Shown: positions 44,352 to 52,957, counted from the stretch's first letter. The stretch is DNA of 64,000 nucleotides from Haloplanus salinus (GCF_003336245.1 NZ_QPHM01000001.1:930001-994000); one strand, 5' to 3'. Program-made: numbers and translations. The notes: generated by a model not told the origin, from the sequence alone.

Positions 44352-45560
44352 TTAGCGCCGTCCGGATCGCTCCGGCACGAGCGTCGACTCGTGTCGAACG
44401 GCGTCGAGACCGATGTCGGCGACCGCCTCGCGGCCGGACAGGCCCATCGTCAGGTCGAACTCGGCGAGGAGGTTCCGGAGCACCGTCCGAACGCCGTCGG
44501 CGCCGCCGGCGGCCAGCCCGTACGCGTAGGGGCGGCCCAGCATGACCAGATCCGCGCCGAGCGCGATGGCTTTGTACGCGTCCGCGGCGCGGCGCACGCC
44601 GCTATCGAAGGTGATGTCCACGTCGTCGCCGACGGCGTCGGCGATCTCCGGCAGCGCTTCGATGGCCGTGATCGAGCCGTCGACCTGCCGGCCGCCGTGT
44701 GTCGAGACGCCGATGGCGTCGACGCCGTGTTCGACGGCCAGTTCGGCGTCGCGCGGGTCGAGGATGCCTTTGACCACGATGGGGAGGTCCGTCTGTTCGC
44801 GGACGAACGCGAGGTCGTCCCACGTGAGCGAGGCGTCGCCGAAGATATCCAGGAACTCCTCGACTGCGGCTTCCGTGTCCTCCTCGGGCGGCGCGTCGAG
44901 TCGGTCGCGGAACGCGGGATCGGAGAAGTAGTTCGCGACCCCGTCGCCCTCGAGGAAGGGGTAGTAGCCGCGCTCGATCAGCCGTTCGCGCCACCCCAGG
45001 ATGGGCGCGTCGACGGTGACGACGATGGCGTCGTAGCCGGCGTCCTCGGCCCGTGTCAGGAAGCTCCGGGCGATGTGCTCGTCCGAGGACCAGTAGAACT
45101 GGAACCACTTCGGGGTCGACCCGAGCACGTCGGCCACCTCCTCCATCGGCGTCGACGAGAGCGAGGAGAGGACCGTCGGCACGCCGACGTCGGCAGCGGC
45201 CTCCGCGGTCGCGTATTCCGCTCGCTCGTGGAGCAGCGACTGGATGCCGAGCGGCGTGAGCGCGACGGGGACCGGGAGGTCCTGGCCGAGGACCGTCGTC
45301 GAGAGGTCGCGCGACTCGACGTCGCGGAGCATCCGCGGAACGATCCGCCACGCGGAGAAGTCCTGCCCGCGTTCGAAGGTTTCGTCGCTCCCGGCGCCGC
45401 CCGAGACGTAGGCGCGCCCCTGCCACGACATCGCCTCGTGTGCGGCCGTCCGAAGGTCGTCGTACGAGACGGGGAAGTCAGGCGGGTCGCCGTCGAGCGT
45501 GCCGCGGCGGTAGAGATCGTTCACTCGCTGCGTGCCGTACTGATCGGTGATCTCCGACAT
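44352..45560 (-). CDS. FMN-dependent alpha-hydroxy-acid dehydrogenase (LldD-like)
   Basis: The 402-residue protein has the TIM-barrel signatures of this family: VALTPLGIQSLLHERAEYATAEAA, the FMN-binding PIVVKGILDPRDAE, and the active-site STHGGRQVDGS with its catalytic His and Arg, then SGVRRAADAYKAIALGADLVMLGRP. It oxidises lactate, glycolate or a similar hydroxy acid and passes electrons to an acceptor or oxygen. ATG 45560 is chosen, since the upstream extension is not conserved in character. Confidence 0.92.
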   Translation of the reverse strand: MSEITDQYGTQRVNDLYRRGTLDGDPPDFPVSYDDLRTAAHEAMSWQGRAYVSGGAGSDETFERGQDFSAWRIVPRMLRDVESRDLSTTVLGQDLPVPVALTPLGIQSLLHERAEYATAEAAADVGVPTVLSSLSSTPMEEVADVLGSTPKWFQFYWSSDEHIARSFLTRAEDAGYDAIVVTVDAPILGWRERLIERGYYPFLEGDGVANYFSDPAFRDRLDAPPEEDTEAAVEEFLDIFGDASLTWDDLAFVREQTDLPIVVKGILDPRDAELAVEHGVDAIGVSTHGGRQVDGSITAIEALPEIADAVGDDVDITFDSGVRRAADAYKAIALGADLVMLGRPYAYGLAAGGADGVRTVLRNLLAEFDLTMGLSGREAVADIGLDAVRHESTLVPERSGRR

Positions 45561-45808
45561 ACATTTGTGAACGAGCGCTCGAACATAAGCTGTCGGTTGA
45601 TTTGCGGCTAGACGCGGACGCCCTACGAGGCCGGTGACGACGCCGAGCGAGCTCCGTCGGTGACGGGCGTGCCGAGGACTCCGTGCGACGTTGGGCCGCG
45701 GTTCCGAACGAGCGTGGGCCGTCCGGATGGGTTGTCGGCCGCACGAGGCCCGACGATCCGGCCGCTCCGCTCGCAAACACTCAAATCCCCAACGCAGCTA
45801 AAGGTGAC

Positions 45809-46237
45809 GTGAAAACGTCGCTTCTCGTGTACGACGGTAGCAACTCGGTGTTTCGTGCGGCCGCGGAGGCGGCGACGCGCCGGGTAGACGGAATCGTGGC
45901 CGTCCGCTGGGGCGCCGATCCAATACAGGCGTTCCTCGAAGCGCAGTTCGACTCCCGCCCCTTCGCGTTCATCCTCGTCGAGGACGATTCCGTCCACGTC
46001 GGCACGGAGACGGTCGGCCGGGTTCTCAGTCGGATGGGTCTCGCCGCCCCGCTCGTTGCTGGGCTGAAGCGAGCCTATGCGGCCGGCGGGGGCCCGTTTG
46101 GCCGACTGGTCCACGGACGAACGGTGGCGGACCTCGACGGGACGTTCCCGCTGTCGGCGGCGGCCGCAGCCCACCTCACGGACCTTCGGCGGGTCCGGGA
46201 GATCCCTGTCGAAGAGGCCCCCACCGAGGAACCCTGA
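45809..46237 (+). CDS. DCC/DUF393-like protein without the CxxC motif
   Basis: The 142-residue protein starts at GTG 45809 with KTSLLVYDGSNSVFRAAAEAA. DUF393 thiol-disulfide oxidoreductase-like proteins begin VLYDGxCxxC at this place; here the Cys positions are Ser and Phe. The following strands (ILVEDDSVHVGTETVGRVLSRMG and the FGRLVHGR region) still match the family. The protein may have kept the fold but lost redox chemistry. It meets the NAD(P)-binding gene tail to tail with no gap. Confidence 0.7.
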   Translation: MKTSLLVYDGSNSVFRAAAEAATRRVDGIVAVRWGADPIQAFLEAQFDSRPFAFILVEDDSVHVGTETVGRVLSRMGLAAPLVAGLKRAYAAGGGPFGRLVHGRTVADLDGTFPLSAAAAAHLTDLRRVREIPVEEAPTEEP

Positions 46238-47122
46238 TCAGCCGTCCGCGAGCGCCTGCCGGACCGCCACCTCGACCGGCGTCTGCTCGATGGGAACGAC
46301 CGACTGCAGGTCCCGTTCGGGGTCGACCGTCACGGGGTTCCGCATACTCTCGGCCAGCGGGCGGGCGATAGCGTACTGGACGTCCGTCGTCAGGCGGAGC
46401 CAGTGTGACGAGAGCCCCGGAGACATCACCGGCACCGGCACGATCAGCACGCGTTTGCCTTTCTCCTCGGCAGTCACCTTCAGCAGTGATTTGTAGGACC
46501 ACACTGTCGGCGCGCCGATGTCGTAGATGCCGCCTCGGGTCTCCGCAACGTCGAGGACGCCGACGAGGTAGGCGACGGCGTCGTCGATACCGATCGGCTG
46601 ACACGGCGTACTCACCCACTTCGGGACCGTCATCACGGGCAGCCGGTCGGTGAGGTCGTCGACGATGCGGAAGCTCGCGCTGCCGGCACCGATGATGATC
46701 GCCGCCCGGAGGACTGTCAGGTCGAAGGTCCCCGCTTCGAGCACCGACTCGACCTCCCGACGGGAGGCGAGATGTGGCGAGAGGTTCCGCTCGTCGCCGC
46801 TGATGCCGCTTAGGTAGACCACCCTGTCGACGCCGGCCGCCGACGCCAGCTCCCGGAACCGACGGGCGTAGGCCCGGTCTAGCTCCGCGAAGTTCTCGGC
46901 CGTCAGCGAGTGGATCAGGTAGTAGGCCGCGTCGACCCCCTCACAGAGTCCCTCCAGCGATGCCGGATCGGCGAGGTTACCTTCGAACAGCTCCACGCCG
47001 TCCGGAAAGTTCGATCGGCTCGCACTCCTGGAGAAGGCGACGACTTCGTGGCCGGCCGAGCGCAGCGACTCGACGAGCCGACCACCGACGAACCCGGTTG
47101 CTCCGACGACGAGGACACGCAT
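46238..47122 (-). CDS. NAD(P)-binding atypical SDR (NmrA/YbjT-like)
   Basis: The 294-residue protein begins MRVLVVGATGFVGGRLVESL, a Rossmann motif of extended or atypical SDRs, with AAYYLIHSL and VVYLSGISGD strands. The typical YxxxK is absent (HLASRREVES in its place), as in NmrA-like sensors and the NDUFA9-type group. A sensor or electron-transfer accessory role is possible. ATG 47122 is clear. Confidence 0.85.
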   Translation of the reverse strand: MRVLVVGATGFVGGRLVESLRSAGHEVVAFSRSASRSNFPDGVELFEGNLADPASLEGLCEGVDAAYYLIHSLTAENFAELDRAYARRFRELASAAGVDRVVYLSGISGDERNLSPHLASRREVESVLEAGTFDLTVLRAAIIIGAGSASFRIVDDLTDRLPVMTVPKWVSTPCQPIGIDDAVAYLVGVLDVAETRGGIYDIGAPTVWSYKSLLKVTAEEKGKRVLIVPVPVMSPGLSSHWLRLTTDVQYAIARPLAESMRNPVTVDPERDLQSVVPIEQTPVEVAVRQALADG

Positions 47123-47248
47123 CGACGGGCGTACGACCCGCTACGGCAAGGGTGTTCGGTCGGCGTACTCGACGACGGTGGTGCGACGGCCGCCTCGTGG
47201 ACGCCGGCGCGTCCGACCGCCCCACTTACTCGCTCGGGTGCGAACGAC

Positions 47249-47602
47249 TCACGTGAGCGACGACGATGACGACCCATTCACCGACGCCGACGTGACCGAC
47301 CGGCCGGCCGAGGCGGCGATGGTCGTCGCCGCGGCTTCGAGGTTCCTAACCGGCGCCACGAAGTCCCGGCGGGCGATCAGCGGGGAGTTCCCGAGCGCGA
47401 CGGCTGCCCCGCCGAGGGGCGCAGCGGTCACGACGGCCCGAATCACGCCCGTCAGGACGAACGGCAGGAGGGCGAGCAACACGGCGACGGCGAACTGAAT
47501 CGACACGCCGGCGACGAACTTCCGTTCGACCGATTCCGTCACGCAGAGATGCTCCATCGACGCCCAGAGGGCCCGTCGGTAGCGGTCCAGTGACGCGTCC
47601 AT
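47249..47602 (-). pseudogene. 5' fragment of a membrane signal transducer (Htr/MCP-like)
   Basis: The 117-residue frame from ATG 47602 has a basic head (SVERKFVAGVSIQF), two transmembrane helices and FVAPVRNLEAAATTIAA, which looks like the first helix of a HAMP linker. It then runs into SAGRSVTSASVNGSSSSSLT and stops; the rest of the HAMP and the signalling domain are absent. On the opposite strand at 47254 starts a short acidic frame (MSDDDDDPFTDADVTDRPAEA-like), so the junction near 47320 joins the 5' ends of two genes. Confidence 0.5.
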
Positions 47603-47786
47603 GCCCGGCCCGGTCGGGGGGAGGCGAACAGATCTCACGTCCGATTATCAACTCGTATGAACGGCGGTGTGGGTGCGTCCGGCGTTCGACGGCGGGAGTA
47701 TCACGGCCGAGTGCGTCGGCCCGGGGGCCGGCGGGGCGGCTCCCGACGGGGGTAGGTTTTTGTCGACCAAGCCGTAATTCTATCCG

Positions 47787-47978
47787 ATGCTTCCACGCAA
47801 AAAGAAAGATCACGCGAAAAACGGGGCGGCGGCGGGTGCCGCCGTCGGCGCGGCTATCGGCAGTCCCCTCGGGCCGGTCGGAGCGGGCATCGGCGCCGGC
47901 TTCGGCGGCGCGAGCGGGTTCATCGCGGGCACGGTGCGCGAACAGGTGGAGTCGAGCATCTGTCCCTGTAAGAAGTAG
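47787..47978 (+). CDS. Small glycine-zipper protein with CPC tail
   Basis: The 63-residue protein has a basic head (MLPRKKKDHAKNG), a glycine zipper (VGAAIGSPLGPVGAGIGAGFGGASGFIAG) and ends SSICPCKK, where Cys-Pro-Cys may bind metal or anchor the protein. The zipper segment GPVGAGxGAGFGGAxGF is shared with the protein at 32716-33039. Function unknown. Confidence 0.68.
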   Translation: MLPRKKKDHAKNGAAAGAAVGAAIGSPLGPVGAGIGAGFGGASGFIAGTVREQVESSICPCKK

Positions 47979-48433
47979 TCACGCCCCGCGGAGCGCGTCT
48001 AGTTCCGCGAGCAGGTCGTCGACCGACGGCGGGTCGTCTCGGCGGTCGAGAATCACCACCTCGGGCATCCGGCCGAGGAAGTCGCTGAACCGACCGAGCA
48101 GGCCGAACCGAACCGAACCGGCTGGTCGTAGGCGTCGGACACCGCGGCGTCGGAGTCGGCGAGGAGAGGATAGGGGAGGTCGTACCGCTCCTGCCAGTCC
48201 TCGGCCCCTTCGACCGGTTCCGGGAGGACGGAGACGGGCGTGGCGTCGCGGGCGCGGAAGTCGTCGATCCGATCGGCGACGGTCCGCACCTAGTTCCGGC
48301 AGTTGGTGCAGTAGTGATCACGCTGAAACAGCAGGACGACGACGACGATATCCTCCGGAAGCGCGTCGAGCGTGAACGGATCGGGACCGGGACCGACGTT
48401 CGGCAACGAGAACTCTTGGGCGTCGGGCGTGAC
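47979..48433 (-). pseudogene. AhpC/TSA-type redoxin, broken by nonsense, frameshift and TnpB insertion
   Basis: Read leftward, the sequence gives TPDAQEFSLPNVGPGPDPFTLDALPEDIV, then RDHYCTNCRN with the redoxin CxxC, then a TAG at 48292-48290 where relatives have Gln or a similar residue, then VRTVADRIDDFRARDATPV and YDLPYPLLADSDAAVSDAYDQPVRFG. At (GGTTC)3, minus strand of 48105-48119, the frame shifts; deleting one GGTTC unit restores GLLGRFSDFLGRMPEVVILDRRDDPPS through the final stop. The 5' end abuts the right end of a TnpB element, and no start codon is left. Confidence 0.8.
48105..48119 (-). repeat. (GGTTC)3 pentanucleotide repeat causing frameshift
   Basis: Three GAACC units on the plus strand (GGTTC on the coding strand) occupy 48105-48119. 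With two units the redoxin frame is continuous over 150 codons. The third looks like a slipped-strand duplication. Confidence 0.7.
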
Positions 48434-48438
48434 ATCCT

Positions 48439-49858
48439 CCCCGGCGTAAACGCCGGGGCTTCCCGTACCGCAGGTGGGATATTTGACGGTCTACGACACA
48501 ACCTGTTCTCGCGGGGCGAAAACCCCACTGTCTGAGTCGAACAGGTGTACCGATGGCTGTGCCACACAGCCGTTACTCCTATCCTCGCCGTGAGGACTCG
48601 GAGTTATCTTTTGCCGCATGTTCTCCGCTCCGTTGCAGTCCGCGTTTCCGACCAACCCGCACGACGAGCAGACGTACAACCCACGGTGCTTGCGGTTCGA
48701 CTTCGTGTCGTCACCACACGCAGAGCAGGTCTGTGAGGTGCTCCACTCGTTCTCTTTCAGCACCTCAACGCCACGTATCTCGCCTTTGTATGCGAGGTAC
48801 TGGTAGATGCGGTCGAACGCCCACGAGTGCAACTTCTTGTTCCCAGTTGTGCCCCAGTCAGACTTTCGCACATCTTCGGGCCAACTCACCGCGAGTGTCC
48901 CCACGTTCCGTTCGACACACTCGGTGATAATGGCGTCCGTGAGCGTGTGGTAGAAGTGTGTCTCACGCTCTGTGAGTTTTCGACGTGCCCACATCGACTT
49001 CTCGGACGGGCCGTTCTCGCCTTCGGTGTCGTACTCAGCACGCTTGAAGTAGTGCTTGTCCTGTTTAACCGAGTTGCCGGGGTACAGGACGTATTCGTCG
49101 GGGAAGGCAACAGTGGCGACGTTCTTGATGCCAAGGTCGATTCCCGCTACTTCGTCACCTGCCGGGTCGTTTGTTTCGAGACTGACTTTGCAGACGAAGT
49201 GCAGTTCCCATTCGTCTCCGTTCCAGACGGCACGAACGTTCTGCACCGATTTGACTTTTGAAAGGTCAACGTCAGGTCGAGTCTGATACTCACAGAGCAG
49301 GAAGTCCGACCAATACTCCTTGAGGTTCGAGCCTTTGCTGAGTCGGACGCGGTTATTCTTTGGGTCGTGTTTGAATCCGTCTTCTTTGAACGTGACCGTA
49401 CTACGTGGTCGGTTGTCACCGTGTTTTCGGTAGCCGGGTGGATTCGCCTCATCAAATTTGTGTCGCAGGTCGAACCATGACTGGAAAGCGTCGGAAAGTT
49501 CTTCGATGACTTTCTGACTGGATTGCGCGTTCAAGTCTTTCCAGCACGCTTGGTTCTTCATATACGATTTCAGCACACCCTCGTCGGGGATTGCACCGAT
49601 TGCGTCCCAAACTCGGTCTGTTGTCCATCGTGCGACGTTCCAGATTTTGGAGGCTGAGTCTCCGAGCGAGTCGAGGCCATCGCAGACCTGCCGGTGGTTC
49701 TGGATGGAACCAACGTAAGTCCGAGTGGCCTTGATCGCCATACATAGACTATGTAGGTCAATCTACTTGATGATTCGGATTAGCGTGGAATATCCATCCA
49801 GCTATAGTCGGTAGACTGTGTGAGAAGTGTCGGATTCACGCCCGCCGTGAACGGCGGG
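48439..49858 (-). mobile_element. Intact IS1341-type TnpB element with terminal hairpins
   Basis: A right-end hairpin CCCCGGCG-TAAA-CGCCGGGG (48439-48458) and a left-end hairpin CCCGCCGT-GA-ACGGCGGG (49841-49858) flank an uninterrupted tnpB. There is no tnpA, so mobility would need a transposase in trans. The right end lies against codon 1-2 of a redoxin pseudogene. On the minus strand the sequence GGAGGATGTCA follows the right hairpin, as is common for these haloarchaeal elements. The stretch downstream of the tnpB stop is expected to encode its guide RNA. Confidence 0.75.
48491..49741 (-). CDS. tnpB: TnpB, RNA-guided DNA endonuclease, apparently intact
   Basis: The 416-residue protein has the RuvC catalytic triad: Asp202 in GIDLGIKN, Glu289 in SWPEDVRK and Asp368 in NADCNGAEN, plus a zinc ribbon CSAC...CSSCG (about 345-365). 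The N-terminal half has the WED/REC-like organisation of TnpB. TnpB proteins cut DNA at a site specified by a guide RNA from the element's right end and promote element retention. No stop or frameshift is present, so the gene may be active. Its base composition is well below that of the host genes. Confidence 0.93.
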   Translation of the reverse strand: MAIKATRTYVGSIQNHRQVCDGLDSLGDSASKIWNVARWTTDRVWDAIGAIPDEGVLKSYMKNQACWKDLNAQSSQKVIEELSDAFQSWFDLRHKFDEANPPGYRKHGDNRPRSTVTFKEDGFKHDPKNNRVRLSKGSNLKEYWSDFLLCEYQTRPDVDLSKVKSVQNVRAVWNGDEWELHFVCKVSLETNDPAGDEVAGIDLGIKNVATVAFPDEYVLYPGNSVKQDKHYFKRAEYDTEGENGPSEKSMWARRKLTERETHFYHTLTDAIITECVERNVGTLAVSWPEDVRKSDWGTTGNKKLHSWAFDRIYQYLAYKGEIRGVEVLKENEWSTSQTCSACGDDTKSNRKHRGLYVCSSCGLVGNADCNGAENMRQKITPSPHGEDRSNGCVAQPSVHLFDSDSGVFAPREQVVS

Positions 49859-49944
49859 ATTCTCTCCTCGAAGAAAGATAGGTCGTGTAGTCGCGGCGAC
49901 AATACGATACCGTTCGGAAGGCGTCGTGCCCGGCCACTGGCGGC

Positions 49945-50658
49945 CTACTCGGCGCGGGCGACGACGGAGACGTAGCCGATCCGTCCGTCGTCGACGGCGG
50001 CCTCCAGATCCTCGATTGCGGTCCGGATTCGTGTCCCCCGCTCCCCGAGCAACCCGAGGAGGGGGCCGTAGTCGACCCGCCGGTTCACTCGGTCACGCAT
50101 CGCCACCAAGTCGTCGTGGTGGTCGTTCATCGACTGCACGGCGAAGCCGGCGGCTTCGAGCGCCGCCGTCAGGTCGTCGCGGCGCCGCGCCCCGGTGAGA
50201 CAGAGCGCTTCCGCGACCCCGTCGGGAACGACTGGCTTCTCCCCCGCGACGACCACGTCCGAGACGGCGAGTCGGCCCCCCTCGCGGAGCACGCGCCGGC
50301 ACTCGGCGAGCGCCGCCGGGAGGTCGGTCAGACAGAGGACACACTCCGCGAGGACGACGTCGACGGCGGCGTCGCGGACGGGAAGCGCCGTCGCGTCGCC
50401 CCTGATCGCCGGCGCCGCGGCGGCCCCGAGGGTCGGATCGGGATCGAGGCCGGCGGCGTCGGCGCCGCGATCACGCGCCAGCGGAAGGGCGTCGCCGGCG
50501 CCACAGCCCACCTCTAGCAGCCGGGTGTCGGCGTCCACGTCCGCGCGGTCGAGCAGGCGTTCGGTGGCCGCCGTCCCACCCGGGTGGAGCGGGCCGTCGA
50601 GTAGGGTATCGAGCGCCCGCCACGGGTCGGCGAGCGCGGCGTCGAGGAGTCCCTTCAT
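49945..50658 (-). CDS. SAM-dependent methyltransferase paired with a radical SAM enzyme
   Basis: The 237-residue protein has motif I LLEVGCGAGDALPLARDRG, an acidic loop GLDPDPTLG, GDATALPVRDAAVDVVLAECVLC and VLREGGRLAVSDVVV, a UbiE/arsenite-methyltransferase-like class I fold. A Cys sits at the edge of motif IV (AECVLCLTD). Its start overlaps the stop of the radical SAM gene by 4 bp, so both are made from one message and probably act on the same substrate. The substrate is unknown. Confidence 0.88.
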   Translation of the reverse strand: MKGLLDAALADPWRALDTLLDGPLHPGGTAATERLLDRADVDADTRLLEVGCGAGDALPLARDRGADAAGLDPDPTLGAAAAPAIRGDATALPVRDAAVDVVLAECVLCLTDLPAALAECRRVLREGGRLAVSDVVVAGEKPVVPDGVAEALCLTGARRRDDLTAALEAAGFAVQSMNDHHDDLVAMRDRVNRRVDYGPLLGLLGERGTRIRTAIEDLEAAVDDGRIGYVSVVARAE

Positions 50659-52088
50659 CGGGACCCCCCACCGTCCGTAGCCGGGCGCTCGGTCCCCTCG
50701 TCCGCCTGCCCGCCGCCGACCGCGTCGCGGCCACCCCAGCCGTTGCGGTTCCGGAGCGCGTACTCGCCGTCGGTCGTCGTCATGTTGTAGCCACAGAAGG
50801 GAACGAGGTCGCCGTCGGTCGTCGGCACGGAGAGGCAACAGTTGCTCAGGCGGTTCACGTCCGCGGCGTCGGCGTCCATGAAGCCGGTAAAGGAGACGGG
50901 CACCACCTCGTCGAACAGGTCGGCGACGCCGCCCGCGTCGGCGCCACAACAGCCCGCGGTCTTGCACGCCCACTCCTGCCCGGCGGCGGTCCCCGCGAGC
51001 AGTTCCATGTAGTCGGCCTCGTCGACCAGTCCGGAGAGGGTGTCCCACAGGCGGTCGTCGACGAACTGGGTGAGCGGGACGAACGGGAAGTCGTCGTCGC
51101 CGTCCGCCGCGCCCCCGTCGCCGACCCCGCCTACGTCCGCCGTCCGCGGCACGAACGCGGTCCCGATCTGGCAGTACGCCGAGCAGCAGGGCGCAGGGAG
51201 CATGTCGCGGGGGTCGAGCGATTCGATCTGGTCGGCCAGCTGTCGCGTGGCGTCGTCGATGGCGTATCGCCCTTCGTGCTGGTCGTAGCGGCCGAAGTGG
51301 GCCACGGGCTGGAAGTTGACCGAGCGGACGACGTCGCGGTTGTCGAGCGCGAACCGGACGATATCGCCCATCTCGTCGTCGTTGACGCCGGGGACGACGG
51401 TGGGAACGAGGACCACGGGGAGGTCGACCGCCCGGCAGGCCTCGATGGCGTCCCGTTTCTCGTCGGCGAGGTCGACCCCGCGGATGCGCTCGTACGTCTC
51501 GGCCGTCAGGCCGTCGAACTGGAGGTAGACGGCGGTCACGCCGGCGTCGACGAGCGTCCGCGCGTAGCCGTCCTCGGCCGCCAGCCGAATCCCGTTGGTG
51601 TTGACTTCGACGTGGTCGATGCCACGCTCCCGCGCCCCGGCGACGAGGTCGGGCAGGTCGTCGCGGACCGTCGGTTCGCCGCCGGAGAACTGGATCGGGC
51701 GCCCGCCGGCGTCGGCCACGGTGTCGAGGAGGGCGTCGAGTTCGGCCGTCGACCGATGCTCGCCGCCGGGCCCCGAACTCGCGAAACAGAACGAACACGA
51801 GAGGTTGCAGTCGTCGGTCACCTCGACGACGGCGAGGCAGGCGTGATCGGGGTCGACGGTCAGGTCGCCGCCGTCGTGTTCCGGGCTGGGGCCGAAGTCG
51901 GCGGCCCAGTCCCAGTGGTCGAACGATCCCCAGACCTGGCGGCTGGCGGTGCCGTGGGTCGGGCAGTCACGCGTGAGGAAGACGCCATCCCCACGCCGTT
52001 CGTACCGCCCCGGTACGGGCTCCAGACAGTCGGGACAGAGGCTCGTCGTCGTGGCGAGTTCGTCGGCCGTCATGCGGGGCGTGAGCAT
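50655..52088 (-). CDS. Tes-like radical SAM enzyme
   Basis: The 477-residue protein has the radical SAM motif CNLSCSFC (Cys94, 98, 101), FSGGEPTVRDDLP and VEVNTNGIRLA. The N-terminus LCPDCLEPVPGRYERRGDGVFLTRDCPTHG is the extra metal-binding domain of the tetraether-synthase (Tes/MJ0619) family, and the C-terminal half is Cys-rich (APCCSAYC, CKTAGCCG, SNCC, CGYN), suggesting further clusters. Tes joins lipid tails in methanogens and thermophiles; haloarchaea are not generally thought to make such tetraethers, so the reaction here is open. Coupled to a methyltransferase. Confidence 0.88.
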   Translation of the reverse strand: MLTPRMTADELATTTSLCPDCLEPVPGRYERRGDGVFLTRDCPTHGTASRQVWGSFDHWDWAADFGPSPEHDGGDLTVDPDHACLAVVEVTDDCNLSCSFCFASSGPGGEHRSTAELDALLDTVADAGGRPIQFSGGEPTVRDDLPDLVAGARERGIDHVEVNTNGIRLAAEDGYARTLVDAGVTAVYLQFDGLTAETYERIRGVDLADEKRDAIEACRAVDLPVVLVPTVVPGVNDDEMGDIVRFALDNRDVVRSVNFQPVAHFGRYDQHEGRYAIDDATRQLADQIESLDPRDMLPAPCCSAYCQIGTAFVPRTADVGGVGDGGAADGDDDFPFVPLTQFVDDRLWDTLSGLVDEADYMELLAGTAAGQEWACKTAGCCGADAGGVADLFDEVVPVSFTGFMDADAADVNRLSNCCLSVPTTDGDLVPFCGYNMTTTDGEYALRNRNGWGGRDAVGGGQADEGTERPATDGGGSR

Positions 52089-52188
52089 ACGACACGTATA
52101 AGGGTGTCGTGGCTGTGCGCGGCCGCCGGTGGACGCACCGCGTGCCGAAGCGCCCAACGCTTTTTCACGGCCGGCGCGGAGCGGGCGT

Positions 52189-52926
52189 ATGGACGCGGCC
52201 GGGGTGGGGACGGGGATGGCCGACGACTCGCCGACGGCGCTGGCACGGGGGCTCCTCCGCGCCTGCGAGCGGGGGGAACCGACGGAGCGGCATCTCTCGG
52301 CGCTCGCGGCCCTCGACGACGACGACCTGCGACGGGTGCGAGAGGAGAGGGCAGCCGCCGTCGCGTTCTGGCTGAACTGTTACAACGCGGGCACGCAGTT
52401 GCTCCTCCGGGACCACCCGGACCGGTACGAGAGCGTCCTCCGATCCGTTCGGTTCTTCGGGCACCCGGCGCTCACCGTCGCGGGGACCCGGCTCTCGCTC
52501 GACCGCATCGAGAACGGCCTGCTCCGTGGCGGGCGTTCGAAGTACGGCCTCGGCTACCTCCCGAAACTCCTCGTGACGGCGTTCGAGCGCCGCTACCGGC
52601 TCCGGTCGTGTGACCCACGAATACATTTCGCGTTGAACTGCGGGGCCGCAAGCTGTCCGGCGATCAGGGCGTACGACCCCGCGACCGTCGACGACCAACT
52701 CGACCGGGCGACGCGGACGTATCTCGACGCGACCGTCACCTACGACGCCGACCGAGACGTCGCGCACGTCCCGCGGGTGTGCCTGTGGTTCCGTGGGGAT
52801 TTCGGCGGCAGGGCCGGGATCAGGCGGCTTCTTCGGGACCACGGCGTCGTTCCCGAGGACGCGACGCCGTCGCTCCGGTATCGCGGGTGGGACTGGTCGA
52901 GGGCGGCCGGGGCGTTCGTCGAGTGA
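52189..52926 (+). CDS. DUF547 domain protein
   Basis: The 245-residue protein has FWLNCYNAGTQLLLRDHP, a central LSLDRIENGLLRGG segment and HFALNCGAASCPAIRAYDP, all typical of DUF547, which resembles a cysteine-peptidase fold; the Cys and His of the putative site are visible. No signal peptide is seen. ATG 52189 is used; a second ATG nine codons in (MADDSPTAL) is possible. It diverges from the Tes-like gene by 100 bp. Confidence 0.85.
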   Translation: MDAAGVGTGMADDSPTALARGLLRACERGEPTERHLSALAALDDDDLRRVREERAAAVAFWLNCYNAGTQLLLRDHPDRYESVLRSVRFFGHPALTVAGTRLSLDRIENGLLRGGRSKYGLGYLPKLLVTAFERRYRLRSCDPRIHFALNCGAASCPAIRAYDPATVDDQLDRATRTYLDATVTYDADRDVAHVPRVCLWFRGDFGGRAGIRRLLRDHGVVPEDATPSLRYRGWDWSRAAGAFVE

Positions 52927-52957
52927 CGCGGGGCAGTACCCCACGACTGCGGGGCGA

